A DNA stretch of 64,000 bases from Cruorifilaria tuberocauda (Eukaryota > Nematoda > Chromadorea > Rhabditida > Onchocercidae), in NCBI GenBank assembly GCA_013365365.1, contig JABVXU010000159.1, positions 1 to 64,000 of the forward strand. Direction: 5' to 3'. The notes beneath the pieces were generated by a model that was not told the origin of the DNA, did not search any database, and saw only the letters and a program-made list of their open reading frames with translations. Each line of letters opens with the position of its first letter. Positions within the stretch are counted from its first letter, which is position 1. Shown one piece after another: positions 39,401-51,797 of this stretch. The position numbers and the translations under genes were made by a program.

Positions 39401-41039
39401 TATCCTTTATGTTTTTGTATCTCAGTTGTACATTTCAAAGTATTTAAAAAATTTGAAGAAAATTTTTCACTTTATACTACTCCCGTAAACAACAAAATAA
39501 ATCAAAAATATTTGCGTGCAGATTGATGAAGCCAAATTAGAAGAATCGGTGGCATACGTACAGATGATGCATGTCGAACCGTGCATGAACGGCTGCGATG
39601 CGAGTAGTTACGAAGCTCATACAAATATCCGAGATTTCTTTTATGAAGTATCAGTGATTGATGAAAAGATAGCAGCAGATGCACCGCAAGTTGCTCGACA
39701 AGCACTTAAACGTATTTTTATCACAGGTGAAAGTTTTCTTTCTCTCTGTGACGTTTGTAAAGGTTGCAAAATCTCAATTTTATGTATTTTAAACTCATTT
39801 TGTCTTACTCTATCATCATTTACTTCTCATATTTGGAGACATTCAGATAGAAGAAGGAAGATCGGTAAACCTTTTCTTCTTTTAAAATCATTAAAGATTG
39901 TAAAATTTTAGTGGAAGATAGTTTTCCAAATACAAGACGCCGTTCGCTTGTTGTGAACCAATATGAAACATTTTTGTCACCATTGGAATTAGCATGTGAT
40001 AAATTGATATTCAAATCAAAACAATTGCGTCGGACTTTGGAGGCAGCATCAGCTACCGGCGAGCCAACAAGGCGTTTGGATGTCAAAGGATTGCAGCTTC
40101 TGTTACAAGGCGCTGTACAGCCGACTGTTAGCTTTCGCTCACCCTTCTCAGTTCATATTGAGAGATGAAGAGTTCATCATATCTTCAGGAATTGAAAATC
40201 AGATTTTTTATGAAAAAATTTTACTATTTATATAAAGCGGAACTTTGTCAATCATATCGTTTATTTTAAATTTTCAAATCTTTTATTCAGAATTCAGTTT
40301 CACTGTCTCTTTTCAGGTGAATGTTGGTCCTCTCGCCTATGCAGAAGCATTTACAGCACCAATGCAGAAAATTCTTTATGGTCCTAGTGGTATTGAAAAA
40401 TTGGCTGGTGCTTTCAGGTATCATAAAATTTTTCTAACTTGATATAAAGCGCTGTAATTTTATGGCGTTGTTTTTTGTGCGGTTAGCTGCTTTTTAGGTT
40501 TCTTTTTATATCCTGGTTACAATAATATTTTGAAAATCTGTAGTCAAAATTTGAACTTATTTGAATTAACTAATTGGAAATCCGAATTTCAAACAGATTA
40601 AATTAAAACGGGAATTTTTATCTTTTGCAGATGCCTTGTATCGGTTTGCGCGGAAGCTTTAGAAGCAAATGAGGCGGTTATTGGTGAAGATCAAATTGAA
40701 TATCATAATATGCTGAAGAACGCATTTGCAGCAATGATGGAAAGGCTCAATGGCTATTTTGGAGATATTGTATGTTTTTTATAAATTTTATTTTGAAATT
40801 TGAATTGGAAAATTTTTTGATTACTTAATAAACAGCATCTCTTCTAGAATGAAATTCTAATTTTATTTTAAGTGAGCTTTAGAAAGAACACTATAATTCG
40901 TAATTCGTATGGATTTCACGGAATTATTTTTCAGGTTTCTTTAGACGCAGATAAAACGGAGAAAATATCCACTCCAGATGAAATGAACTTAAGAAATTCT
41001 ATGCATATATTAGACTCCATTGGCGGAATTAGCAGTTAA
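21463..41039 (+). CDS. DOCK9/10/11: Zizimin-type (DOCK-D) Rho-family guanine nucleotide exchange factor
   Basis: Atypical GEF for Cdc42/Rac-class GTPases at the membrane. 49 exons, all in phase, 2221 aa: 21463-21584, 22133-22217, 22395-22511, 22685-22857, 23097-23160, 23230-23316, 23552-23707, 24071-24182, 25214-25318, 25483-25580, 25666-25824, 26002-26223, 26605-26804, 27161-27283, 27378-27466, 27615-27862, 28088-28183, 28432-28536, 28714-28866, 29084-29254, 29834-29986, 30821-30936, 31226-31385, 31573-31692, 31787-31933, 32107-32190, 32491-32629, 32840-32935, 33284-33468, 33834-33963, 34262-34410, 34815-35005, 35240-35370, 35609-35748, 36010-36153, 36449-36611, 36901-37003, 37262-37385, 37529-37597, 37854-38031, 38348-38460, 38541-38663, 38760-38884, 39085-39217, 39522-39726, 39912-40126, 40317-40417, 40631-40769, 40935-41039. 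The N-terminal DOCK-D block has [11 protein letters not shown] and [21 protein letters not shown] domain spans about residues 190-305 ([10 protein letters not shown] to [16 protein letters not shown]), diagnostic of DOCK-D. DHR-1/C2 spans about 675-870 ([20 protein letters not shown]). DHR-2 spans about 1700-2190 and retains the helix-10 insert [16 protein letters not shown], where the nucleotide-sensor valine of DOCK9 lies. Least certain: exon 8 start (weak acceptor) and exon 4 start. Confidence 0.93.
24768..24816. repeat. TATG/TGTA repeat in DOCK intron
   Basis: Alternating TG/TA microsatellite within the 1-kb intron 24183-25213. The rest of that intron shows no exon-like sequence. Confidence 0.8.
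28867..28872 (+). other. GC-AG intron donor in DOCK
   Basis: The exon encoding GFGKG ends before GCAAGT, and the next exon (29084, HIGPDIHW) follows a normal TTATTACAG. Reading phase and DOCK family alignment (GMGRHYGPEIKW in vertebrate homologues) require this junction. No usable GT lies nearby. Confidence 0.8.
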
Positions 41040-43185
41040 AATTATTAAATTCTAACTTTACAAGTTGGCCTTACTGCTATCGTTTCTTCCTCTTTACTAG
41101 CATTTTTTGGTGATTATGAAATTTGAAATTTATCTCATGAGTCCCATTTTTATGCATTCCAATTTTCCAAAAAACCAAGTTCTTTTTTTATATATCTGGA
41201 AAATGACGGTCTAAATAATCGGCTTAAAATTATAAAATTTGTTCTCTTATGGCATACTGTCCATTTATTATTGTCCAAATGTATATACAATCTTTCCGGT
41301 TGGTAACAAAATCAAAATGATTTGCAAATCATTTTTTTCTTCCTTTTTGTAAAAGACAAATATGCCATACTTCAGATGGTCATGCTTATAAATTATTCTC
41401 TTATACTTCGTGAAATCCGTCTTATTTTGAATTGAGAAGGTCTCAAATCACTTTTTCTTGTTTAACGTTTCTATTAAACAGTATTCACCGTGTTGTTGAC
41501 ATAGCTTGTCTTTTTTTGAACCGTGCAAAGAAACTCATTTTTACCTGAGATACTGCATCTATTCCCGTGAACTCTTTCCTCGCATTTTTGCAATAAAGCT
41601 GTTCAAATTGTATAAATTTTCAAGAGTCTTTTCTTTAAACTCATCATTCTTCTACTTGCTCAGTTGTGCAATGATTTAATTCCATTCAGGTAATATTAAT
41701 AAAGTTGTCAGTGACTCCATCTGTTGAAAACAATGGTAAAACAAAGCTTTTTTTGGGGTGAAACAAAGCTACTCTAAATTTTATTTTCTGCAAAATAATG
41801 ATGACGTGAACAAGCACTAAGGCGTTTATCAGTTTATGAACTCAAACAGCATTTTGTAATTACAAATTTAAATTTCTAACGTCTTGATTGTCCCAAATGC
41901 ATTGCTAGTGTGCTTATTTTTTTATAATTAATGAAAAGAATGGAAACGAATTTCCATTTCAATCTAATCTTTCGAATTTTGACATTTATTGAATATTTAT
42001 TCTATTGAATCGGACATATTTGTTATTGTTTAATGATATTTTCTGTGGCTTAAAGGATAATTCGGTTTTACATTTCTTCCACGTTCCATTCTGCTGTTTA
42101 TCTCATTGTGAATATTACAATGCGAAAATCATCGCTAAAAATAAACTATGTACAACAACAGTTTTTTTATTGAAGAAAACAAGATGCTATGATGAAATGA
42201 ATAACATGCTCATCTCTCTCTCCTAATTCCTTAAACATTCCATCCCAATCTCTTGTTTACGGAATCCCAGCATTGCTGGCAGTAAAGATGGGAAAAACAA
42301 ACGTAAGCTCCAGATTGCAGCAATGAAGGATTAGCATTTCCTCAATGATAGCTAGGAAAGACTCTAAACGAGAAAAAAACCCGTCCACTGTGGAAAACTG
42401 GCATTCTTGAAAAACCAATGTCAAAAATCTGGGAAATAGTGCAGCAAGAACGCAAACAATGCACTAAAAAAGAATCGATAACATTTTAAAGATGGATTAA
42501 ATCCACATTACTATAAAAGAAAGCGAGTTCAAAAACTGTGCTGATCTTTTCCCATTTACAAAAGTCGAAATCTAAAATTCAGCTGAGATTAGTATGTGTC
42601 TAATAGTCTTCCTAATAAGATTCCATAAATTTATTTGTTTTTAGTTTCAGGTACCACATTGATTGGTACTCTGTTGTACAACAAAAAACAAGCTGTCATT
42701 TCAAAAGACACTGACATTGCTATTTTCGAAATATTCTCGAAAATCTATGATGTAAAAGATGTCCTAATAATAAATGTAAAACAACCTATATACTTCAATT
42801 CATCAACAGACAATAACTTGTTTCAACTTTTCAATTAGCAAACTTCAATTTAACTAACGTTGTATACAAAGCAAATTAGTGATATAAATCAATACGTAAA
42901 ATATATCAGTGATTTTAGACTACTGAATCTCTCTTTACGTTGTCTATATATAAAATAAAATAACTTTCCAGGTTATGCAACAATGTATTATATAAGTAGA
43001 AAATGAAACAATCTCCAATATATAAAAATATATAAAGACACCTTAACAGTAACATTTTCGCAGTATGTTTTAGTTGAAAATAAGCGTTCACTATATATGT
43101 TATTGTTATATAGTACGCAATATAATACCCGCAAAACCTGAGAGGAAAAAACACCATTTCAATTGAAAAAAACAAAAGATTTATT
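41040..43185. other. DOCK 3' region and intergenic DNA
   Basis: Holds the DOCK 3' untranslated region on the plus strand and the tail of the LRRC59-like gene on the minus strand. Candidate DOCK poly(A) signals are AATAAA at 41592-41597 and near 41699. Between about 42240 and 42500 the composition is more balanced and includes a small hairpin (CCAGCATTGCTGG), but I recognise no gene there. Confidence 0.5.
43180..43185 (-). terminator. Poly(A) signal AATAAA of LRRC59-like gene
   Basis: AATAAA begins seven bases after the stop codon, implying a very short 3' untranslated region. Confidence 0.6.
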
Positions 43186-43191
43186 ATCGTT

Positions 43192-46100
43192 CTATTTCAC
43201 CTTGTTCCACCAATTCTGCAATACTTCTACCAATTGATCACCTCTGTATGCATATGTAAATATCGTTTCAACAACCGATGAAATGAAGAAGAAACCTTCA
43301 CCTGCAAGCATAAACTTAAAACTGTTTATTGTGTCATGATATCATAAATAATCATCATGGCAAATCCATTCAGTGGTGCAGATCCAGAAGCTCTCGTCAT
43401 ATGGACTTAATTAACACAATGTTCTACAGCTGAGATTGTCGAAATAAAGTCAATTCATAAAAGATTAACAACAATTTTTGCTGATAAAATTCGATTGCAA
43501 ACAAGCAATTGGAATAGGATCCTGCTAAACATTAACCAAAATAACCTTTACTTTTACTTGTACTTGAAATACTGCTTACTTGAAGAAAAAAACCTTATAA
43601 CTAGGCTTACCAACAAGAAACATCAATAAATCAGCGGTCATCAAGCCAATTATCCTCAATAAAAGCCATATATTCTTCGCTGCATTATTGACAGCATCCG
43701 CAAAATGTGCATTGTAAAAAGCAATGAAATTCTCGTACTATAAGAAAGAAAACTTGGAAGAAAGTTTTCGAAACGCCTAATTTTGAATCCTAGAAAATTG
43801 TAAGCTAACGCAAGTAAAAATCAGCCGTACCCGAAACGAGTGGCAAACTACTCAATGTTTTTTTGGCGCTGAAAAGCAAATCTTACCTTCATAGAATACA
43901 GTATTAATATTCCTTCGGTACATGCACAAAATAAAATGTTTGGAAAATGTTTGATAACTTGATTATCAAAGAATTAAAAAAAGTACCTGAAATCAGATCA
44001 GTGATTAAGAAACGAAAATATACCTTGTACATTGCATAGCCATGCATTAATAATCCCACTGAGACCAATTTCATGTGAAGCAACTGATAAGAATCTTTAA
44101 TATAAGCGAGCAGATAATAATTCTGCTCAAACTCTTTCCAAATTCCACTAACAGCATCAAAATATGATTTCAATAACGATGTGATTGAAAGGAAGAAGTT
44201 GCCAGGAATTGTTGATGGAAACTGAAAAACGATTAGTAATATTTGGGAGCAATGAACGACAAAAATGGACAAAGAAAAACTTATGTCGCAAATTTATAAA
44301 AAAGTATAAAATCTAAACCCACTGAATGTTTGTTCATTATTGTTTGCAGATCCTCACAAAACGGTTTAGATGACGATAACCAAAGCCGCGGTTCACCAAT
44401 ACAGATGCTCACTACCGCAAAAACAGCAAGTACCGATATAACCAACGTAAAAACGAACAAAAGGGTAAGAATTCTCCACATAAAGGAAAGAACTAAAAGA
44501 CCAGAAAATGTTTACACTCCCAAATAAACTTCATGAATTCAGTAACAATATTCGAAATCACTAAACCAATAAGTTATTGTTCTTTAACAACTTCGATTAC
44601 CGCATGGCAGGTAGTGGTGTAGTTTGATCTGCTGTTTTGTGCGAAGCACATAAGAAAGAAAGATCATTAAATATTTATCCAGCAAATACTTCGGATGTTT
44701 CAGAAATTGGTGCTTGATCCTCTATTGTATTTTTAAGCAATAGAATTTTAAGATAAGCAACCGGTGAAAAAAGAGCTTATGGACAAATATTTGAAAAGAA
44801 AAAAAAGAACTGGCCATTATTCGATTTGCGCTTTCCCTTTTTTTTCATTTCATGATTTGATTTTTCGTTCTTTCTCGGTACAATCCGAGGTCCTAAAATC
44901 GAATGAATATCAGAGTTTAAGAAAAACGACTGTTCACATTTTGACATGCATAATTTGTATTTTGCGACATCAAAAAGTTCTCTTTCAAGGCTTTCAACAA
45001 CCAATAAGATGTTCAACAAAGAAACTGCTGTAAAAAAAATCATAAAACAGAAAACAAATCTTATATTCAGCAATGTAGTATGATAATCTGAACAAATAAT
45101 GAAATTACCATTTTGTTGAACATGTTCAACGGTTGGCTCCAAACGTTCATAAGCCAGATCTCGGTACTTATTTTTCTTTTTCTTCGTTTTTTCTTTTTGT
45201 ACAGTTAAACCATGAACGACTCCATCGCTATCCTCGAATTCTAAAAAAACTAGATCATACATTTCCTTCGGTGAATTTTCAAGTACGATAACTTCTTCTA
45301 CTTTCAAATGTACTATTCTTTTTGTTCCTAAATTCTCATAGCAATTTGACTATTAAAATTAATTCTTGCGCTTTAGAAAACTGAAACACTATTATTCCTC
45401 TTTAAATATGTCAATAATGGGTGTTACACTTTCATCTTTAAACATTAAAAACAGTTCAATCAGAAATAATTATAACTATGGACCAGAATCATTAGTAATA
45501 ATAATGCTAACACTTAAAGAAGAGAAATGAATATACGTTTTTTGATAGACTTTTGTTTTTCAAGAAGCTGATGCTGCTTGACGGATCGATTATGCATGAA
45601 ACGTACAACGTTCAAAGCAGCCATTTTGCAGCCTTTTGCATCCAAACAATCTCCTGCTGCTTGGGAAAGTTCGAATCCCAAAGGATTGCCCTTTAGGTCC
45701 AACCATTTTAGTGAAACCAATTCACCGAAAGACAGAGGAAGCTCCTAAAATATTACCGCTCGTTTCCTCAATATCAATAATCTCAATTCTGCTCTAAACC
45801 ATTCTCGAAAAAAAAATTAAATTACCAGGATATTCAAATTATACGTTGATCTATCCAAACTGAAGAAACAAAGTTGGCGTAGAACCTCAACAATTTATTA
45901 AAACAAGCTATATTACTTCAATTTCATTTTTGTAAAGATCGAGATGAACGAGATTGATCAGTTTGCCGAATTCTTCTGGCAAATAGGTGATGTGATTGTT
46001 GCTGAGATCTAACTTGGTGATATGAGTTAACAAGCAGAAATCTGTTGGAATCGACGTTATTAAATTGTTCGAAAAATCGAGGTGTGTAGCACGCGGGATT

Positions 46101-46351
46101 TTACTCTGCAATTAAAGTGCAAATATAATATACCGTGATATATAAAGAGGTAAAAAATAATCAAATTTCATGTTCTCAAGACAATAATAATTTGGCTCAG
46201 GACACAAAATTGAGCACTAAATAATGAACTTCTATAATGAAAAGCTTACCAAAGACTTTACTGGGATGGATACTAGCTGGCGCATACTTAAATCTATGTC
46301 ATTATCGTCTAGAAGCGCTTTCAAGTCTTTCAAAGAAATCTCTTCATTCAT
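43192..46351 (-). CDS. LRRC59: LRRC59-like leucine-rich-repeat ER membrane protein
   Basis: Vertebrate LRRC59 is a tail-anchored ER/nuclear-envelope protein that binds ribosomes and aids import of cargo such as FGF1. Eight in-phase exons: 46351-46250, 46105-45917, 45744-45537, 45327-45109, 44492-44323, 44221-44024, 43737-43611, 43301-43192, giving 440 aa. Residues 1-34 match the LRRC59 start (DNDIDLSMRQL.SIPVK). Residues 35-125 are four LRRs with the family ending SLKWLDLKGNPL..AAGDCLDAKGCK. A strong transmembrane helix is at about 244-268 (RILTLLFVFTLVISVLAVFA), followed by a segment like the short lumenal tail of vertebrate LRRC59. Differences: the long charged coiled coil before the membrane helix is reduced to a stretch ending KEKTKKKKNKYRDLAYERLEP. 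About 145 extra residues follow (exons 6-8), with another hydrophobic stretch (IWLLLRIIGLMTADLLMFLV). No signal peptide, so LRRs should be cytosolic. The ATG lies six bases after the acceptor TCTTTACAG. Confidence 0.88.
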
Positions 46352-47375
46352 TTTGTCCTGTAAAGAATATCAAAGTATTAATGTTTTGTCGAAAAAACAA
46401 ATGAAAATATTTCCTTTGGGAAAAACTTTTATTATGACTAAATTAGAAACATACGAAAATTTTCGAATTGATAATAAAACAATGAGAAAAATAAAATGAA
46501 ACATCAACAACGGAAGAAGATATTAGAAACATAAAGAATTGCTCGAACTGACGACAAATGGTAATCAACAATGTCATAAATGTGAGAAACACTTTCAATC
46601 CTATTTACATGAGCAGAGATAATCCAACATGTAACTAGAGATTATCCAGACGTAAGCGTTCAGTCTCAAGGATACGACTACTAATATAGCAAAGAAAGTA
46701 CCAAAAAATGATGAGAAAATATTAAAAGCTAATAAAATCATCATTATCCACTACTCAATTCAAATAGTTCCATTATCCTAAATTTTATGTAAAAGTTAAA
46801 TGGCATTATTGCTTTAAAAAAGCTATTAAGTATGAGAAAGGTGAAAGGTCAAAAAGGTGTTTATCACTGAGACTTGATATTTTAATCTTAAAAATTATTG
46901 AACGTAACTGAAAAATAACGGAGAAAAGTCAAGCAATTGTATGATAGCTAAATATAAATCAGCTTAATGTCAACCACTGGCTGCTGATCAATTTAATTTA
47001 AGTGGAAAATTCAATTGTGGCCAAAATGCAATGAAAGCATCTCTCTTATCATTGCTTCTCGCTCATTGATACTAATTGATTTGATAGTATCAAGTGATTA
47101 TTATCAGTATTGTGGTAATGATTACAGCATTTCACTCTTCTCTCAACGTTTCCAAAGTACCATTCTATATATAGATATATAGAGTATATAGTTTCCTGAA
47201 GTAAAACATGATAATTCAATATATCATCTGTTTTAGGTATGATGGCGATTGAAAATAAAAGTATAAATCGAACAGAACAACACATCGTTCGTTGTACCCC
47301 AGAGAAAATCCTGGAGAAATCGATCAACCGGTAGCAGAGAGGAGTGCCCAGCAATGTATTTGTTGATAAATGTAA

Positions 47376-47790
47376 AAAATTTGAAATATGGATTGATAGA
47401 TTATCGATAAATTGAATTCATATTTCTTTAGGTTATCGATAAATTGAATTCATTTCTCACAGGAAGATACATCACGAACGCTATCACTTGGCGCTATCAA
47501 AATTTTAGTTTGAAATGGATTTCGCAATAACAAAAATTATTTGAAAACTAAAAGTAAGCTATAAATATTTTACTAAATATCGCCAGATTTATAGCTTACT
47601 TTTAATAAATAATAAACAATGTTGAATAAATAATAAACAATGAAAGTAGCAATGAATCCATTCCAAATGATATATTATAAAAGTTAAGTTGTAAAAAATT
47701 TGAAGTATGGATCGATAGGTTATATTGATAAATTGAATTCACAAGAAGATACATCACAAACGCTATTACTTGACACTATCAATCTTCATT
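47376..47790. repeat. Pair of diverged 100-bp direct repeats
   Basis: Copies at about 47376-47500 and 47690-47785 share TATGGAT.GATAG, GATAAATTGAATTCA, AGAAGATACATCAC and ACGCTAT.ACTTG.C.CTATCAA in the same order. The left copy has an internal doubling of TATCGATAAATTGAATTCAT. The fold-back sequence lies between the copies. Confidence 0.85.
47549..47604. repeat. 18-bp perfect inverted repeat, 20-base loop
   Basis: The left arm at 47549-47566 (TAAAAGTAAGCTATAAAT) is the exact reverse complement of the right arm at 47587-47604. A tandem AATAAATAATAAACAATG follows at about 47604-47641. It resembles a small fold-back or miniature transposon remnant, though no transposase or clear target-site duplication is visible. 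Confidence 0.9.
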
Positions 47791-48998
47791 AATTAATAAT
47801 TTATTTATTTTAGATTCCTTGTTATAACATATAATATTGATGGAAATATAACAATATCAATATTCTAATGTAAATAAGTTGACCTACTAACCTATTTGAA
47901 AGCAAACTTTGATGAAATGCCATATTCTATAATTTACATTTTAAAAAAGTGGCACAGAGAAGATTGAAAGTAATAAATTGATTGAGAAAGATAAAGCGAA
48001 AATTAGCAAGAATGATAAGGATAACTATTGATTGATAGCTATTGATCAAATTAATAAATAAAGAGAGAGGTGCGATAATAAAAAGATTGTAAAAATGAGT
48101 TGAAAGGTAGGAAGAGAAAATAGGAATAAAAGAATTTGTGAACGAGTAAATTCAGGTCATTTAATACGATTTCATCATTAATTGTGATGACCTGATTGTT
48201 GCATATGAGATTATCGATGAGATCAGATGAGAATTGATGGATTTGAATCGATGAACGTAAGAAAGGTGAATGAATAATTCTTCGGTTAAATCAGTGATGA
48301 GTAAATCAATCGAAGTACAGTAAAAGTTGAACATATTCGGTATTCTGTGGTAAACTATTAATCATCTCCGTGTGGTCAATTATGATGAAGAGAGTGAAAT
48401 GATTATAAAACACTTCAAATGTCATGAAAAGGTTGTCATGAATTTCATGAAATCAATTTATTAATCAATCAATATACTTTGTCAATATACAATCAATTTA
48501 TTAATTAATCAATGTAATCAATTAATCAATTTATGTTGTACACAAATATTGTAATCGTGAAATTTGTTTCCATTAATTTTAGCTTCTCTGAGATATTCCA
48601 AGATTGTTACAGGAGATATCAGGGGATAACTCTTCAAATTTATGATAATTACTGACTTGTAACTTCATAGCCAAACGGATCATACGAATAATTCTAGCAA
48701 TCATAATGCTTCGTAGTTATTTACAAAAAAATATTTTACAATGAAAAGTTTGTAATTACTGTTAAGCTTACAGTAAACACATCACATATGACTTTTCTAG
48801 CTAGGAAATCTTATCAAAAGTTATACCTAAACTATTCTCATTCTCAAAGTTATACCTAAACCAATTCTCATTCTATGAAAAAGTGTGCTAATTTCATTTT
48901 GATGCAAAATATCACATGAAATAAGTGTTTAAAATTTATGCACAGATTGATATTTGAATTTAAATTTTCCGGAATTTTACTTAGAATATCAGTTGAAT

Positions 48999-51797
48999 TT
49001 ATCGGTTTGCTCCACAAGGTGCAACTATTTCCTGTTTTTCATCCGGTGGAAAGATTGAATCGAAGAATTTCTCAAGCCATGCACATGTAGGACGTGACCA
49101 TGATAAAATACTCCCATCCCAACCGTTTCCATCAATTCCTTGTGCTGTATTCAGTACCCAATCCGGTGGAAGCATTCCTAATAACTCTGTTTCTGATATC
49201 ACACAAGCAGTTGTTGTACCTAAAAGTTACCTTTTACCAAATTATAATTTTAGTAATATTCTTTAATTAAGTTCATTTGAAATTAATTTCAGTTCAATTG
49301 TCAATCGATTAGATAGATGATCAAAGAATCTTTTCTTACAAATATTAATCCAACAATGATCGATTGTTATCGCTTAAAAGAATTTCATAACTTTCATAAC
49401 CTGACCACTATCAATTTGACGAGCAGTAATTGTATCCGAATCATTGGTCATATGCGTGGGACGTTGCTCCGCTTGAACGGCAATCGCTAGGCATGGAAGA
49501 TCCAGGATTGTCTGGAAGATAATAATGATAAGCTAGGAAAATGGAAATCAAATTTTATCACCGAAAGTATAGAATAAAATATGAAACGCATTTTTATACT
49601 TTTATACTTATCCTTTATATTCTTTTGGCTAATAAAGAAGCTAGTTAAAATTCAGCTAATACAAAAACAGTAATAAAGTAAAAATTAAAATTTTAAATTT
49701 AAAGTAAAATTTAATAAAAAAATTAAAGTAGTTTTTTCTTTGAGCATGATACTGCAAAAATAGCTTTATTATCATGTAAACATGAATTGTAGAGAAATAA
49801 AGTTGAATTTAACCTGAACTGAGTATTATTATCAAGCATTGTTTAATTGGAACTAATGAGTTAGCACTTTTTGAAATAGCTTTGTTTTTTTACAAATTAT
49901 CATATGAAGAATATTTTCTTGCTGATAAGGCTGATAAGGTATCAGAGAAAAAAACTGATAAGGCATATCAGTTTGGGAATTTCTTGTTGTTACCTCAAGA
50001 GGTGTAAAACCGGTACTTGTCTTGATTTGCAATGTTTGTGCAAGTTGATTTGTCGATTCGCTTATTTCAATTGGTGTCAAAAACCAACGGCGACACTCAG
50101 CCTCCGTTCTCTTATCCACCGGACGACAATAAATTTCTATCGATCGTTTCTGATAAGTTCCAGGAAAATAAGTTTTAAAAAATAAAAGGATCAAGCTAAA
50201 TGATCGTTCTTTCAGCTAGCTTCAATTTTATTGAAGTTATGAATTTCTTATTTACAAAACGATATGTGAGAGCAATAGTGATATGATGATCATTTCAAGA
50301 TAAGATAACTTAGGGATTGATTGCTTCATCTTGCATTTCAGAGCAGCTAAACTACTGATAATGTAAGTTCGAATTTACAAGATTAAATGTGAGTAATGGT
50401 GTACGATTACTTTAAATAGATATGTAATGAGCTAATAACTAATAACTGATAAGAATATAACAAGTTATCAGTGCTAGTACGAATTGCTGATATAACTGCT
50501 TAAATAAATTGCTTTAAGATGAAAGCTGAAAGGCGGAATAAAGGCATTTTAGCAATCTAATAATTTCAAAGTTTTAAATCAAAACTAATTACTCGTATTT
50601 GTTAGCTATAGCTAGAAGCACCACTTACCGATGCTTTATGAGTACCATCAAGACGGAGGGAAATTGGTTGAATTTGTCCGGCTAGAAGAAATCCCTGTGC
50701 CGGTTCCATCACCAATCCTGGACTATTTGTTCTCAGCTACAAATGAAATAGAGATTTCAAGAGTTTAAATTAAGTAATTCCTGAGAATTATCAATCTCAA
50801 GCTCAGACAACGAAATCAAACAAAATAGATTTAATACTTTTGGTTAAACTGGTTTTTCAACTTTCTTCAAATTGTTCCTTCATCATACGTCAATTCATTT
50901 ACACGTATGTGAGAATGGATAACGTGTCAAATTTGTTGAAAACTTAAGTATGTCAACGAATAATGTACATTAATGAAGAAATTAGAATTTTCCAGAAAAT
51001 TTAAGAATTAAATTTTAAGAATTAAAAAGAAAGAATTCAATTCGCAACAATTTGCTAACTTCAAGGTTCTCTGTAAACTTTAAAAATTTCTTGTAAATAC
51101 AAATAAAATTGAAAAAGCTTTCTGTAAAGCATAAAATAAAACAAACAAATAAAAAAATCACTAACTAATCATTCTAATTAGAATTTTTCTTAATTAAAGT
51201 TTTAACTGTAATCAGTGTAATATTAATATTAATAAAAAAACTTTGATACTTTCTATTTCACTTCTATTTGGTTCCATATTTTCATAATCCTAACTTTTAT
51301 AATGATTTTATAATGATCTACCACATTTAAATGAAATAATTTTTCAATAATCAATCATTTCAAAATTTCCATACTTGAATCATTAAATTTTCATATAAAT
51401 AGCTATGCAGTAATTAAAGACGGTATGATTTCAACGGAAAAATTAAATCAAATGAAATCATTATAATATCATTGATATTTCAACAGAATGCAAATTTAGG
51501 AACGTTTCGAGTAATTTAGATTACACGTACGTGTTGCGTGATAGAAACGACGAGAAACTCATAATTTTTTTCATTTTGATTTCAGTTTAATTTTTCTATT
51601 GAAGCTTATGTTAAATTTCATTTCCTATTATTGGTATTTCGTTGTAACAATGATAAAATAATTTAACAATTGTTTATGTTTGTAAAACTTTGCCTCACTT
51701 TTACAGCAAAATCCGTTTTTGTTTTGTTACGAAGCAGTAAACGTCGAACGACTGATTTGTTAATTGCGGGGAAGGTAATTACTTTTGGGTAAGACAT
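48999..51797 (-). CDS. MSP-domain (major sperm protein-like) protein
   Basis: Five in-phase exons, 229 aa: 51797-51699, 50736-50629, 50149-49994, 49511-49406, 49219-48999. Residues about 5-95 fit the immunoglobulin-like MSP/VAP fold: a strand and turn PKVITFPAINKSVVRRLLLRN, then TDFAVKLRTNSPGLVMEPAQGFLLAGQIQPISLRL, corresponding to the 'KVKTT..YSVRPNKGVLEPGE' part of the family, then SIEIYCRPVD. The remaining 130 residues match nothing I recognise; they include CAWLEKFFDSIFPPDEKQE and no membrane helix, unlike VAP proteins. Vertebrate VAPs tether the ER, while nematode MSPs build the sperm cytoskeleton; this longer, divergent single-domain protein could belong to neither class. The start ATG lies three bases after TATTTTCAG, a probable trans-splice site. 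The first intron is nearly 1 kb. The exon 4 donor (G|GTCAGG) was chosen for phase. Confidence 0.75.

Larger units (their letters stand above)
46358..48998. other. Intergenic region with duplications and a fold-back element
   Basis: Between the LRRC59-like and MSP-domain genes, both on the minus strand. I see no supported coding exon. A 101-codon open frame at 47354-47049 has no family similarity that I recognise and no supporting splice context. AT repeats occur at 47160-47200. A TCAATTTATTAA repeat family lies at about 48450-48530. Confidence 0.55.

Noticed and set aside
44777..45033. Open frame continuing the LRRC59-like exon into its intron, with its own acceptor (CAG at about 45034).
   Set aside because: It runs to a stop in lysine- and phenylalanine-rich sequence. 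Direct splicing to 44492 is in phase and gives the expected membrane helix.
47049..47354. 101-codon minus-strand frame with cysteines between the LRRC59-like and MSP-domain genes.
   Set aside because: No recognisable family, no acceptor before its start, and part of it covers AT repeats. A chance frame is the simpler reading.
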